Part shown: positions 25,292-33,541 of the stretch, piece after piece
How the letters are laid out: each line of letters begins with the position of its first letter
Position numbering within the stretch: position 1 is the stretch's first letter
NCBI GenBank assembly: GCA_045540015.1
Contig: JAZQGP010000049.1
Coordinates: forward strand, 37,595 to 101,594
Origin: UMGS1387 sp045540015
GTDB lineage: Bacteria > Bacillota > Clostridia > Oscillospirales > CAG-382
Reading direction: 5' to 3'
Length of the DNA: 64,000 nt
Program-made: the position numbers and the translations under genes
Notes under the pieces: generated by a model
Database searches by the model: none
What the model was told of the DNA's origin: nothing
The model's input: the letters and a program-made list of their open reading frames with translations, nothing else

Positions 25292-26065
25292 TTACTTCTG
25301 ATATTTTTTAAGGAAGTCAGCACTCATCTTTATGCTGTCAAAAGGACTTCCGGGACAAAAGTCCTGTTCAACAATATAATGCTTAACGCCAATCTTTTCA
25401 GCCGTTGCCATTATCTTGTCCCAGTTAAGGCTTCCGTTACCTACTTCAGTCATAAGAGGAACAACTCTGTCGCCTTCATATTTCATGGTAAGATCCTTGA
25501 GGTGGAGAATATCCAATCTGCCTTCAAGCTTTTCCATCCAGTCGATAACATCTCCGCCGCCTGCTGCAACCCAGCAAGTATCAAGAACAAAAGATGTTGT
25601 TGCAGGATCGAGACCTTCGTAAAGCATATCCATCATGGTTTTGTTGTTTGCAAGACGAACAAATTCAAAGTTGTGGTTATGATATGTAAGCTTAAAGCCA
25701 TGCTTTGCGTAAGCTTCAGCTGCCTTGTTAAAATCCGCGATAAATCCCTTGATTTTTTCCGGATCCGACTTCCCGGGAGCAAACCAACCACCGATACCGA
25801 TGTTGGTTGTACCGAGCATTCTGTGGATTTCCATTGTTTCTTCGTAATCACCGAGAATCTTATCAAGGCTGTAATGAGTACCGATTACAGAAATACCGTG
25901 CTTGTTAAGAAGCTCTGCATATCTCTTATCAGCAACATTAAAAGATGCAGTATGTGCTTCTGTGTAGCCCATTTCCACAATCTTTCTGAATGCAACATCT
26001 GCAAAATCAAGGTCTTTTATAAAATCTCTGATTGTATAAATCTGGAGTCCAAGTTTGTTAAACAC
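25292..26065 (-). CDS. Sugar phosphate isomerase/epimerase (xylose isomerase-like TIM barrel)
   Basis: This 257-residue single-domain TIM barrel is of the AP-endonuclease-2 / xylose-isomerase-like superfamily. The pattern GLQIYTIRDF at the start, LTYHNHNFEF (about 142-151), a VLDTCWVAAGGGD strand (about 182-194) and HLKD (about 207-210) supply the His/Glu/Asp metal ligands of this family. Members isomerise or epimerise sugars such as inosose or ketoses; the substrate cannot be predicted here. It follows cpsB by 43 bp, possibly as the end of that transcript. Confidence 0.85.
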   Translation of the reverse strand: MFNKLGLQIYTIRDFIKDLDFADVAFRKIVEMGYTEAHTASFNVADKRYAELLNKHGISVIGTHYSLDKILGDYEETMEIHRMLGTTNIGIGGWFAPGKSDPEKIKGFIADFNKAAEAYAKHGFKLTYHNHNFEFVRLANNKTMMDMLYEGLDPATTSFVLDTCWVAAGGGDVIDWMEKLEGRLDILHLKDLTMKYEGDRVVPLMTEVGNGSLNWDKIMATAEKIGVKHYIVEQDFCPGSPFDSIKMSADFLKKYQK

Positions 26066-26108
26066 AATAACTACCTCTCTGTTCCATAAAATTATTTTTC
26101 TGTGCCGT

Positions 26109-26840
26109 TTATCCTATTATACTTTCGGGTGATTGGTTCTCAAGCATAAGACGCGGATTGTCTTTAAGTCTTTCGGAAATTTCCGTTCCCAGCTTTTTTT
26201 CAATCAGCTCAAACGCCGCATCAAGATTCTGGCACCGCTTGTCACCGTGACAGTCGGAAGCAACAAAATCCACCATACCGTCTTGTATATGCCTCATTAT
26301 TGCACGCTTTTTGAAAAATGTTCCTGCAAGAACAATCTCTGCATCTACCTGGAAAAGGCATCCCAAGGCACGAAGCTTTTCAAGATTTGAACTGTTTGAA
26401 CACAGATAACCGTATCTTTCTATATGCGCAATAACAGGACGTATATTATAATAGGAGGTAATCCTCTCTATCATATGATACGCGCTTTCAAAGTCCTTTT
26501 CGCTGTGCGGGATTTCAAGCAGCATGTAATTTGTTCCCTCGTAACACAACGCAGATATATCCGAAACGTTGAAAAGCACCTCAGTCATATGAACCTCGGC
26601 CGCCGAAACAATCTCAACACCGATCTGCCTTACCGCAAGCTCATCACGAAGCTCATTTACGCGTCTGTCTCTTCTGTCAACAAATTCCTCAATCGGCATA
26701 TGCGAGGAATAGTAATGCGATGTCGCGGCAAATTTGCTTATTCCGCGCATGTAGCTTTCCCTAACAAGTTTTATGCTGTCCTCAAGAGTTTTCGGTCCGT
26801 CATCAATGTTATAAAGAATATGGGAATGAATGTCAATCAT
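26109..26840 (-). CDS. cpsB: CpsB/CapC-type protein tyrosine phosphatase (PHP domain)
   Basis: This 243-residue PHP-fold metallophosphatase is of the CpsB/YwqE family, which dephosphorylates the BY-kinase CpsD. The N-terminal DIHSHIL metal motif is at 3-9, followed by ATSHYY (about 39-44), AAEVHM (about 80-85), VIAHIERY (about 136-143) and ASDCHG (about 193-198). Its start overlaps the end of cpsD by 4 bp. Kinase, phosphatase and membrane adaptor are all present, but no glycosyltransferases follow. Confidence 0.9.
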   Translation of the reverse strand: MIDIHSHILYNIDDGPKTLEDSIKLVRESYMRGISKFAATSHYYSSHMPIEEFVDRRDRRVNELRDELAVRQIGVEIVSAAEVHMTEVLFNVSDISALCYEGTNYMLLEIPHSEKDFESAYHMIERITSYYNIRPVIAHIERYGYLCSNSSNLEKLRALGCLFQVDAEIVLAGTFFKKRAIMRHIQDGMVDFVASDCHGDKRCQNLDAAFELIEKKLGTEISERLKDNPRLMLENQSPESIIG

Positions 26841-27619
26841 TTAACCATTGCATCCAATCCGCCGGGGCTTACGACACTGTCCTCACTCTTAGGTGACTTA
26901 TACTTGTATCGATAGCTGTAGCTGTAATTCTTACCGTATCTTGACTTACTCTTATGAACCTTATTGAGGACAAAACCTAGAATATTTGCGTCTGCAAATT
27001 CCAAAGAGGCTACTGCACGCTTGAGGTCAGGATATCTTGTAACATTTTGTGCCGCAACAACCGCAACACCGTCAACAAGCTTTGAAACAGCAAGTGCGTC
27101 GGTTACGATATTTACAGGCGGAGAATCTATGATTATAAAGTCGAAGCTGGTTCCAAGGTTCTCGATAAGCTGTGTCATGTTGTTGCTTGAAAGAAGCTCG
27201 GACGGGTTAGGCGGAAGAATGCCCGAGGTAATAACCCAGAGGTTTTCGGTTTTATCAATCTTCTGAATGCACTCGTCAAGCTTATTCATGCCGGAAAGCG
27301 TATTTGAAAGACCGACTCTGCTTTCTATGGAAAAATACTTATGTACGGTAGGCTTTCTCATGTCCGCGTCTATGAGAAGAACGCGCATATTTGCCTGAGC
27401 AAGAGTAATTGCGATGTTTATACAGGTTGTTGTCTTTCCGTCTCCGGGATTTGCACTTGTAAGAAGTATTTTTCTGCAGCCGTCCTCTTTGGCAGGAAGC
27501 GAAAAGAGGATGTTTGTTCTGAGAGATTTATACGACTCAACAAGACTGAAGGTCTGGTTTTCAAGAATAGTAATGCACTTTCTTGTACTTTGACTTGATT
27601 TTTTATTACGAAACTTCAT
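26837..27619 (-). CDS. cpsD: CpsD/CapB-type bacterial tyrosine kinase
   Basis: This 260-residue BY-kinase has Walker A SANPGDGKTTT (55-65), Walker A' LLIDADMRKP (81-90) and Walker B FIIIDSPPV (about 157-165). The C-terminal tyrosine cluster YGKNYSYSYRYKY is the autophosphorylation tail. In Firmicutes the kinase is activated by a separate membrane adaptor (CpsC), encoded immediately upstream here. The cycle of tail phosphorylation controls polysaccharide length and export. Confidence 0.93.
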   Translation of the reverse strand: MKFRNKKSSQSTRKCITILENQTFSLVESYKSLRTNILFSLPAKEDGCRKILLTSANPGDGKTTTCINIAITLAQANMRVLLIDADMRKPTVHKYFSIESRVGLSNTLSGMNKLDECIQKIDKTENLWVITSGILPPNPSELLSSNNMTQLIENLGTSFDFIIIDSPPVNIVTDALAVSKLVDGVAVVAAQNVTRYPDLKRAVASLEFADANILGFVLNKVHKSKSRYGKNYSYSYRYKYKSPKSEDSVVSPGGLDAMVK

Positions 27620-27653
27620 ATCAATACATTCCTTTCTGCTTTCTCATTCCAAC

Positions 27654-28472
27654 TCAAGGCTGCTTCTGGGTTTTATCCGAACTCGGATATGCAGAAGAGG
27701 ATGTGCTGGTACAGTCGGGAATCGAACCGATAACGGGTATCGGGAATACCTGGAGAAGTTCCTTGTCATCCTTGATTCTGGTATCGTTTATATCAATAAT
27801 AAACACAACAACGAATGCAAGAATTGCTCCTATAACGATTCCGAGAAGTGTATTGACCACAACATTGTTGTTAATCGGAACTCCCGTTTCAAGCGCACCG
27901 TCGATAACACTTATCTTACCTGCACCGGGGTTCTTTTCCTCAAGATAATCCTGCATTATAATTTCTATGTATTTTGCAATTACATATGCATCGTTTGAGC
28001 TGTTGCTTACAACATCAACCGAGAACGCCGCCGACTCTTCCTTGGTGGTAAAGGTTATCATTCTTTCAAGGCTCTTTGCATCATATTTGTTTTCTACGGT
28101 TCCCACACGCTTTAAAGCCGAAAGCTTTTCCGCACTGTCGCCGATATTAGAGCCGCCATTTACGTATACTTCAAGTGCATCGGCAAAATATCTTGTGTCA
28201 AGCACCTCGATATACTCTGTTACTACCATCTGAGCAAGAGCAATACTTCTCTGTTCATCAAGAAGCTGCTGTGAATGCTGTGTTGTCTGCTGTGCCGTAA
28301 GATTCTTTGTCTGAACAAGGAACTTTGATGTAGAACTGTATGCGGGAACAACACAAAACTTGCTGAAATAAAATGCAGCAATTCCCACAGTCGCCATACC
28401 GATAACTATTACCCACAGCCATTTCATTGCCATGGCAAAAAGGTCAGCAAGTGTAAATTCTCTTTTTTCCAT
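27654..28472 (-). CDS. cpsC: CpsC/Wzz-type polysaccharide co-polymerase
   Basis: This 272-residue membrane adaptor has TM1 at about 17-35 and TM2 at about 208-232. A roughly 170-residue extracellular region between them includes FLVQTKNLTAQ and the coiled-coil-prone segment QQTTQHSQQLLDEQRS. The cytoplasmic tail ends SDKTQKQP. It activates CpsD and sets chain length. It is the first gene of the cpsC-cpsD-cpsB operon; the missing glycosyltransferases imply that it acts on polymer machinery encoded elsewhere. Confidence 0.9.
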   Translation of the reverse strand: MEKREFTLADLFAMAMKWLWVIVIGMATVGIAAFYFSKFCVVPAYSSTSKFLVQTKNLTAQQTTQHSQQLLDEQRSIALAQMVVTEYIEVLDTRYFADALEVYVNGGSNIGDSAEKLSALKRVGTVENKYDAKSLERMITFTTKEESAAFSVDVVSNSSNDAYVIAKYIEIIMQDYLEEKNPGAGKISVIDGALETGVPINNNVVVNTLLGIVIGAILAFVVVFIIDINDTRIKDDKELLQVFPIPVIGSIPDCTSTSSSAYPSSDKTQKQP

Positions 28473-28533
28473 TTCGTCACCTTACCGTTTCTAATATTTA
28501 ATAAACACACGTCATCACAGACGTTTACAGTTA

Positions 28534-28562
28534 AGTATATCACATTTTGTTTTGCATTGCAA
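28534..28562 (-). promoter_or_regulatory. Promoter of cpsC-cpsD-cpsB
   Basis: The -35 is TTGCAA (28562-28557) and the -10 is TATACT (28539-28534), with a 17-bp spacer. Confidence 0.7.
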
Positions 28563-28619
28563 TAGATTTTTTAACAAAAAAGCTCAAAAAAATGCATTAA
28601 AAGTAAACCGTCTTATCCA

Positions 28620-29129
28620 TTAAACGCCATATTTGTAAAGAAGCTTCAAAATTTCACGTACATTTTCCTCTGTACCCTTTCCCTCACAATTTACGGTTAC
28701 ATCCGCATTTTTCTCATAAAAAGGTACACGGTAAGCGTATATATCCGCAAGACTTTGATTTTTCTCTGCGGCTATTCCGCGTTTGTCTCTGTTTCTTACT
28801 CTTCTTTCAATATCTGCAAGAGGAAGCGCAAGATATACGCAAACCGAATTTTCGTGAAGATGCTTTGCAGATGCATCTCTGAGCACCGCACTGCCGCCGG
28901 TTGAGACAACCATTCCCTTTGACATATCAAGCGAAAGCACCGCAAACTGTTCTTCGTCCAGCAATCCCTCAACGCCGCGTTTTTCAAGAGTCGATTGCAA
29001 AAGCTCGCCCGTTCTTTGCTGTATAACTATATCGGTATCAACAAAATCCATTCCAAGCTCTTTTGCAAGCAGTACACCGAGAGTACTTTTTCCACATCCC
29101 GGCATCCCTATAAGCACAATATTTTTCAT
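28620..29129 (-). CDS. Shikimate kinase-like P-loop kinase
   Basis: This 169-residue protein has the shikimate kinase layout: P-loop GMPGCGKST (8-16), DTD (31-33), a glycine-rich substrate loop STGGSAV (about 76-82) and the lid motif RNRDKRG. The family's FRxxE motif, whose Arg binds shikimate, is replaced by LLDEE (about 56-60), and the GGG of the substrate loop is GGS. It may therefore phosphorylate something other than shikimate. It is last in the M16-M16-lgt-folD operon, 4 bp after folD; no other aro genes are nearby. Confidence 0.8.
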   Translation of the reverse strand: MKNIVLIGMPGCGKSTLGVLLAKELGMDFVDTDIVIQQRTGELLQSTLEKRGVEGLLDEEQFAVLSLDMSKGMVVSTGGSAVLRDASAKHLHENSVCVYLALPLADIERRVRNRDKRGIAAEKNQSLADIYAYRVPFYEKNADVTVNCEGKGTEENVREILKLLYKYGV

Positions 29130-29133
29130 GGTC

Positions 29134-29991
29134 TTACTTTTCTTTCACATGATTTTTGGCACTTGTGAGAGTGTTTTTCATGAGCATGGTTATTGTCATG
29201 GGACCAACGCCGCCGGGAACGGGAGTTATAAACGACGCCTTCTTTTCGCAGGAATCAAAATCCGCATCTCCGCAAAGCTTTCCGTTCTCGTCTCTGTCCA
29301 TGCCGACATCTATCACAACCGCACCGTCTTTTATCATGTCTCCCGTCAGGAATTTCGCCTTTCCGACAGCGACAACAACAATGTCCGCTCTCTTTGTAAC
29401 CTCAGAAAGATTCTTTGTTCTCGAGTGGGATATCGTAACCGTTCCGTTTGCGTGAAGAAGGAGCATCGCCATGGGTTTTCCTACAATGTTGCTTCTTCCG
29501 ATAACAACGCACTCTTTTCCCGCAGGGTCAATGTCATACGCCTTCAAAAGCTCCATAACGCCTGCAGGCGTACAGGGCAGAAAGCTGTAATCCCCAATCA
29601 TAATCTTTCCAACATTTATAGGATGAAAAGCATCAACGTCCTTGCGATAGTCAATGTTGTTGACAATAAGTGCTTCATCAAGATGCTTTGGAAGCGGCGA
29701 CTGAACAAGGATTCCGTGGATTTTTTCGTTTTGGTTAAGGCTGTGCACGAGAGAAAGAAGCTGTTCCTCGGTAGTGTCAGCAGGCAGCTCATGGATTTCA
29801 GAATAAAATCCGACCTGTTCGCACGCCTTTCCCTTATTTCTTACATATATCTGCGAAGCAGGATCCTCACCGACAATAATAACAGCAAGTCCCGGCTTTA
29901 CGCCTGTTTCTTTTTCAAAAGCTTCTCTTTGTTCGGATATCTGCGCTCTTACGGCTTCAGATACCTTTTTTCCGTCTATAATCACTGCCAT
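29134..29991 (-). CDS. folD: Bifunctional methylene-THF dehydrogenase / methenyl-THF cyclohydrolase
   Basis: This 285-residue enzyme interconverts 5,10-methylene-THF, methenyl-THF and 10-formyl-THF. Landmarks are IIVGEDPASQIYVRNKGKACEQVGF with the catalytic Lys (about 37-61), GILVQSPLPKHLD (about 94-106) and CTPAGVMELL. The dinucleotide loop VIGRSNIVGKPMAMLLL and the C-terminal TPVPGGVGPMTITMLMKNT follow. Length and motifs are fully normal. It lies 3 bp after lgt. Confidence 0.97.
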   Translation of the reverse strand: MAVIIDGKKVSEAVRAQISEQREAFEKETGVKPGLAVIIVGEDPASQIYVRNKGKACEQVGFYSEIHELPADTTEEQLLSLVHSLNQNEKIHGILVQSPLPKHLDEALIVNNIDYRKDVDAFHPINVGKIMIGDYSFLPCTPAGVMELLKAYDIDPAGKECVVIGRSNIVGKPMAMLLLHANGTVTISHSRTKNLSEVTKRADIVVVAVGKAKFLTGDMIKDGAVVIDVGMDRDENGKLCGDADFDSCEKKASFITPVPGGVGPMTITMLMKNTLTSAKNHVKEK

Positions 29992-29994
29992 GAT

Positions 29995-30834
29995 TTATTC
30001 CTCCGTTGTTTTATTTCTCGCTTTAATATTAAAATACACCGACAAAATCACACCGACCGCAAAGCATACAATGCCGACAAGCTGGCTGATGCGTACCGAA
30101 CCTACGTACAGGCTGTCTGTTCTAAAACCCTCTATTATGCTTCTTCCAAGGCCGTACCATGAAATGTACCACAAAAGCACCTGTCCGTCAAAGCGTTTTT
30201 TCTTCCAGAAAATATTAATAAGTACAAATCCGAGAGTATTCCATGCCGACTCGTAAAGAAAAGTCGGATGGACCGTCATGCCGTTTATAACCATGCGAAA
30301 CGGATTTGACAGAGAAGCCTGCGAAATGTCAACCGACAGTCCGAAAAATTCGTATACCTTTGCACTGCCGTACGCCTCGGCGTTAAAGAAGTTTCCCCAT
30401 CTGCCTGCAATCTGACCGAGCATGACAGCAGGTGCTATGCTGTCATAGACCTTTAGCGTCGGGAATTTTTTTACTCTGCATACAATATACACCGCTATTG
30501 CTCCCGCAATAACCGCACCGTATATTGCAAGTCCGCCCTCCCATATGGCAACAGCCTCATACAGCGAATGATAATCCTCAAGACTTGTCAGAACATAGTA
30601 AAGCCTTGCTCCCACTATAGCAGACGGTATTACGGCAAGCGCAATATCTGTAAGATTGTCGCTTGTCATGCCGTAAGAACGCATGCGGTAATACAGATAG
30701 CTTATTCCGAGTATCAGTCCAAGACATATAATAAGCCCATACCAATAAACCGTAAACGGTCCGACACTGAAAGCAACCCGGTTTACCGTAAAAGGACCGA
30801 TGCCGAGTCCCGGAAACGAGATAATGTTTGTCAT
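29995..30834 (-). CDS. lgt: Prolipoprotein diacylglyceryl transferase
   Basis: This 279-residue integral membrane enzyme transfers diacylglycerol from phosphatidylglycerol to the lipobox cysteine of prelipoproteins. The signature GQIAGRWGNFFNAEAYG (about 140-156), HPTFLYES and WYGLGRSIIEGFRTD are present. About seven hydrophobic segments are seen. A GTG start 12 bp upstream would overlap the preceding gene, but AGAGGG favours the ATG used here. The BMP lipoprotein at 62.7 kb would be a substrate. Confidence 0.95.
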   Translation of the reverse strand: MTNIISFPGLGIGPFTVNRVAFSVGPFTVYWYGLIICLGLILGISYLYYRMRSYGMTSDNLTDIALAVIPSAIVGARLYYVLTSLEDYHSLYEAVAIWEGGLAIYGAVIAGAIAVYIVCRVKKFPTLKVYDSIAPAVMLGQIAGRWGNFFNAEAYGSAKVYEFFGLSVDISQASLSNPFRMVINGMTVHPTFLYESAWNTLGFVLINIFWKKKRFDGQVLLWYISWYGLGRSIIEGFRTDSLYVGSVRISQLVGIVCFAVGVILSVYFNIKARNKTTEE

Positions 30835-30842
30835 ATTCCCTC

Positions 30843-32135
30843 TCACGCTTCCTTCTTATCTTCTATCGGGAGCACACGCGAAAGAACAAAGCCGTTTTCC
30901 TTAAAGCCTTTTTCAAATCTCGCACATACATCCTCAAATGTCACATCCGCCATAACCGACGGGTAGTCAAGAATGTCTGTATTCTCAAAAACACAGCCTA
31001 TAAGCTCGTTTGAAATTTCCTCTGTGCTGTTGAAAAGTCTAAGAATATGCGCATAGTTTGCACGCTTTACTCTTTCAAAAGCTTCCTTGTCAAAGCCTTT
31101 CTTATGATACTTTGCAATCTCGGATTTGATTTCGGCATAAACCTTTTCGGGGTCCTCCGAGCAGCCCGAAATTTCGCAGTGAGCAAAGGTTTCATGTCCC
31201 TCATAGCCGTAGGAGAAGGACGAATCTATAAGGCCGCTTTCGTACATACGGTTGTAGAAGGGTGCAGACTTGTCGAAAATCATATCAAGAATAATGCTGT
31301 ACTGCGCTCTCTTTTCCAAAAGCTCTCTGCCACTGAGAGGGCATTCGTTGTCCTTTATTCCAACCGAAAACATCGGCATCGAAACCGACAGGTGCTTTGT
31401 TATATATTCTTTGTAAACGCCCTCTGGTTCGGAAGGGTATATTCTTTCTATATTCTGAGCCGGAACGTGTTTCAAGAGCTTGTCGCACACCGAAGAAACT
31501 TCTTCCGGCGTTACTCTGCCGCATACGCAAAGTGCCATGTTGTCAAGATTGTAGAACGCGTTGTATGCATCAAAAAGAAGCTCGGGTGTAATGTGCGAAA
31601 TAGTTTCAACAGTTCCTGCAGTATCAATCCTTACGGGATTGTTGACGTATAGACCTGTAAGCATTCCGAAATACAGCTGCCAGCCGGAATTGTCGTCGTA
31701 CATCTTTATTTCCTGACCGATAATACCCTGTTCCTTGTCAACGGTTTGTTTTGTGAAATAAGGATGTGTTACAAAGTCGAGAAGTATCTCAAGCGACTGT
31801 GTTACGTTTTCAGTTGCAGAAAACAGATACACTGTCTTATCCGAGCTTGTATAAGCATTTGCGCTTGCACCTGTCTTTGCATAGAGCTGAAACGTATCCG
31901 TTCCGTCCTCGTTTTCAAACATTTTGTGTTCAAGAAAATGTGCTATACCGTCAGGAAGCGCAATTCTTATGCCGTTTGCTTTAAACACGCTGTCAATCGA
32001 GCCGAACTTTGTTGCAAACGCAGCATAGCTTGTTCCGAGCTCCTTTGGGAAAACGTAAACTCGAAGACCGCTGTCATGCTTGAAATAATAATATTTTTCG
32101 TTTATATTCTTGTTTTCAAACAGTGTATATTTCAT
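30843..32135 (-). CDS. M16-family zinc peptidase (YmfH-like)
   Basis: This 430-residue M16 peptidase has the inverted zinc motif HFLEH at 66-70 and a distal Glu in the EQGIIGQEIKMY segment (about 135-146). It pairs with the upstream gene, whose product lacks the zinc motif; M16 peptidases often work as such catalytic/non-catalytic heterodimers. In Bacillus the pair is ymfF-ymfH. The start overlaps the partner's stop codon by one base. Confidence 0.92.
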   Translation of the reverse strand: MKYTLFENKNINEKYYYFKHDSGLRVYVFPKELGTSYAAFATKFGSIDSVFKANGIRIALPDGIAHFLEHKMFENEDGTDTFQLYAKTGASANAYTSSDKTVYLFSATENVTQSLEILLDFVTHPYFTKQTVDKEQGIIGQEIKMYDDNSGWQLYFGMLTGLYVNNPVRIDTAGTVETISHITPELLFDAYNAFYNLDNMALCVCGRVTPEEVSSVCDKLLKHVPAQNIERIYPSEPEGVYKEYITKHLSVSMPMFSVGIKDNECPLSGRELLEKRAQYSIILDMIFDKSAPFYNRMYESGLIDSSFSYGYEGHETFAHCEISGCSEDPEKVYAEIKSEIAKYHKKGFDKEAFERVKRANYAHILRLFNSTEEISNELIGCVFENTDILDYPSVMADVTFEDVCARFEKGFKENGFVLSRVLPIEDKKEA

Positions 32136-33427
32136 CAGATTTCACCCTCCTCGGAAGACTCCTCGTTTCCCTTTAGAAAATAAACCGAGTCGAGTTTTAC
32201 CTTTTTCGAAACCTCAACAACGTCAGAAATTGTAACCTTCTCAAGTGCATTGCAAAACTCATCGGGTGTTGTTTCAATACCGCATACAAGCCTCGAGAGA
32301 ATCCACGAGCAGTAGGATGCGGGGTTATCGTCCATTTCGCGGCAGCTGTTTGTCAGCGAGAGTTTTGCATCCTCAAGATCTTCCTCGGTTATTTTTCCTT
32401 TCTGAATGTCACTCAGCTCTGAAAGGATTGCATTCTTTGCCTTGTCTCTGTTTTCGGACTCAATTCCCGAAAGCACAAACATAACGCCCTTTTGTGAGTC
32501 GGCAATTGAACGGCAATAATAGCAAAGACTCAGTTTTTCACGCACATTCATGAACAGCTTGCTCACAGGCGAACCGCCGAAAATGTCGCAGAACAGGAAA
32601 AGTGCCGCACTGTCGGCGTTCTTTACGGTAACACCCGTTCTAAAACCCATTGCAAGCTTCCCTTGGTTTACCTCCATGCATTCCGTAACCTCTTTAACAC
32701 GGTCGGGAGCCTCTGACAAAACAGCTGTATCCGGAACTTCCAGAACATTTCTGCAAAGTCCCGAAAAAATGTCCGCAAACTTCTTTTCAAGAAGTGCCTC
32801 GTCACATTCGCCCACAAAGAAAATCTCGACGGGAGATTTTGACACAAATTCACGGTAAAAGCCATAGAGCCTGCTTGCATCCATTGCAAGAGCGTTTTCT
32901 TCGGTACCGTTTTCGTTTATGCTGTAGCTCTCGTTTTCGCACATGATTTCGGTGCATCTTTGTCTTGCATATGCGTTTTTGTTGTTAATGAGCGCCCTTA
33001 TTGTGTTGACAAGGTCGTTTTTCTCGGTTTTTACAATTGCTTGGTCAAAAGCGCCGTCACTTACAAGCACATTGAAGAAAACCTCACGGAACATTTCGGC
33101 AGCAGCACTTACCAAATCCTCGCTTTTTTCCGGAAGATACGCATTTTTTATAAAATCCGAGGTGTAGGACACGATAAGCTTTTCACCTCTTTTGTAAGAG
33201 GATACGCTCTGCGTCATGTCATAGTAATACTGAAGCTTTTGAGAAAGCAGCTGCGTTGTAGGATAGTTCTTGCTTGCCCTTGTAAGAACCCTTGAAAGCA
33301 TTGCAGCTCCCGTTGCGTTCTCGGCTGACAGCTCGGTTATAAAGTTTACACTCAAAAAATTTGTTTTGAACTTATCGGAGGCAAGAAAGCTGATATGCAC
33401 TCCGTCCGCAATTTTCACTCTTCGCAT
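32135..33427 (-). CDS. M16-family protein without zinc motif (YmfF-like)
   Basis: This 430-residue M16-fold partner has no HxxEH; the equivalent region reads GAAMLSRVLTRAS. The C-terminal domain keeps the R/Y-type substrate segment SPVSKLFMNVREKLSLCYYCRS (given here as a description of about 285-306). I start at the ATG preceded by GAAAGGAAC. The ATG 51 bp upstream lacks a ribosome binding site. It is the first gene of a five-gene operon ending at 28620. Confidence 0.88.
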   Translation of the reverse strand: MRRVKIADGVHISFLASDKFKTNFLSVNFITELSAENATGAAMLSRVLTRASKNYPTTQLLSQKLQYYYDMTQSVSSYKRGEKLIVSYTSDFIKNAYLPEKSEDLVSAAAEMFREVFFNVLVSDGAFDQAIVKTEKNDLVNTIRALINNKNAYARQRCTEIMCENESYSINENGTEENALAMDASRLYGFYREFVSKSPVEIFFVGECDEALLEKKFADIFSGLCRNVLEVPDTAVLSEAPDRVKEVTECMEVNQGKLAMGFRTGVTVKNADSAALFLFCDIFGGSPVSKLFMNVREKLSLCYYCRSIADSQKGVMFVLSGIESENRDKAKNAILSELSDIQKGKITEEDLEDAKLSLTNSCREMDDNPASYCSWILSRLVCGIETTPDEFCNALEKVTISDVVEVSKKVKLDSVYFLKGNEESSEEGEI

Positions 33428-33541
33428 TACACTGTTCCTTTCGGCAAATGTTCTTCGCAATAATACTGTATTTATCATAATATTTTACCACTGTTTGAGT
33501 TATTAGTAAATACAACTTTACCCGAATTTACAAACATTTCA

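Noticed and set aside
29128..30162. 344-codon plus-strand gene opposite folD
   Set aside because: Shadow of folD and the start of lgt; no promoter, binding site or recognisable motif.
33479..33541. Shared promoter or riboswitch between the M16 operon and the glucan synthase gene
   Set aside because: The 63-bp AT-rich gap has no clear promoter pair, terminator or conserved RNA pattern that I can support.
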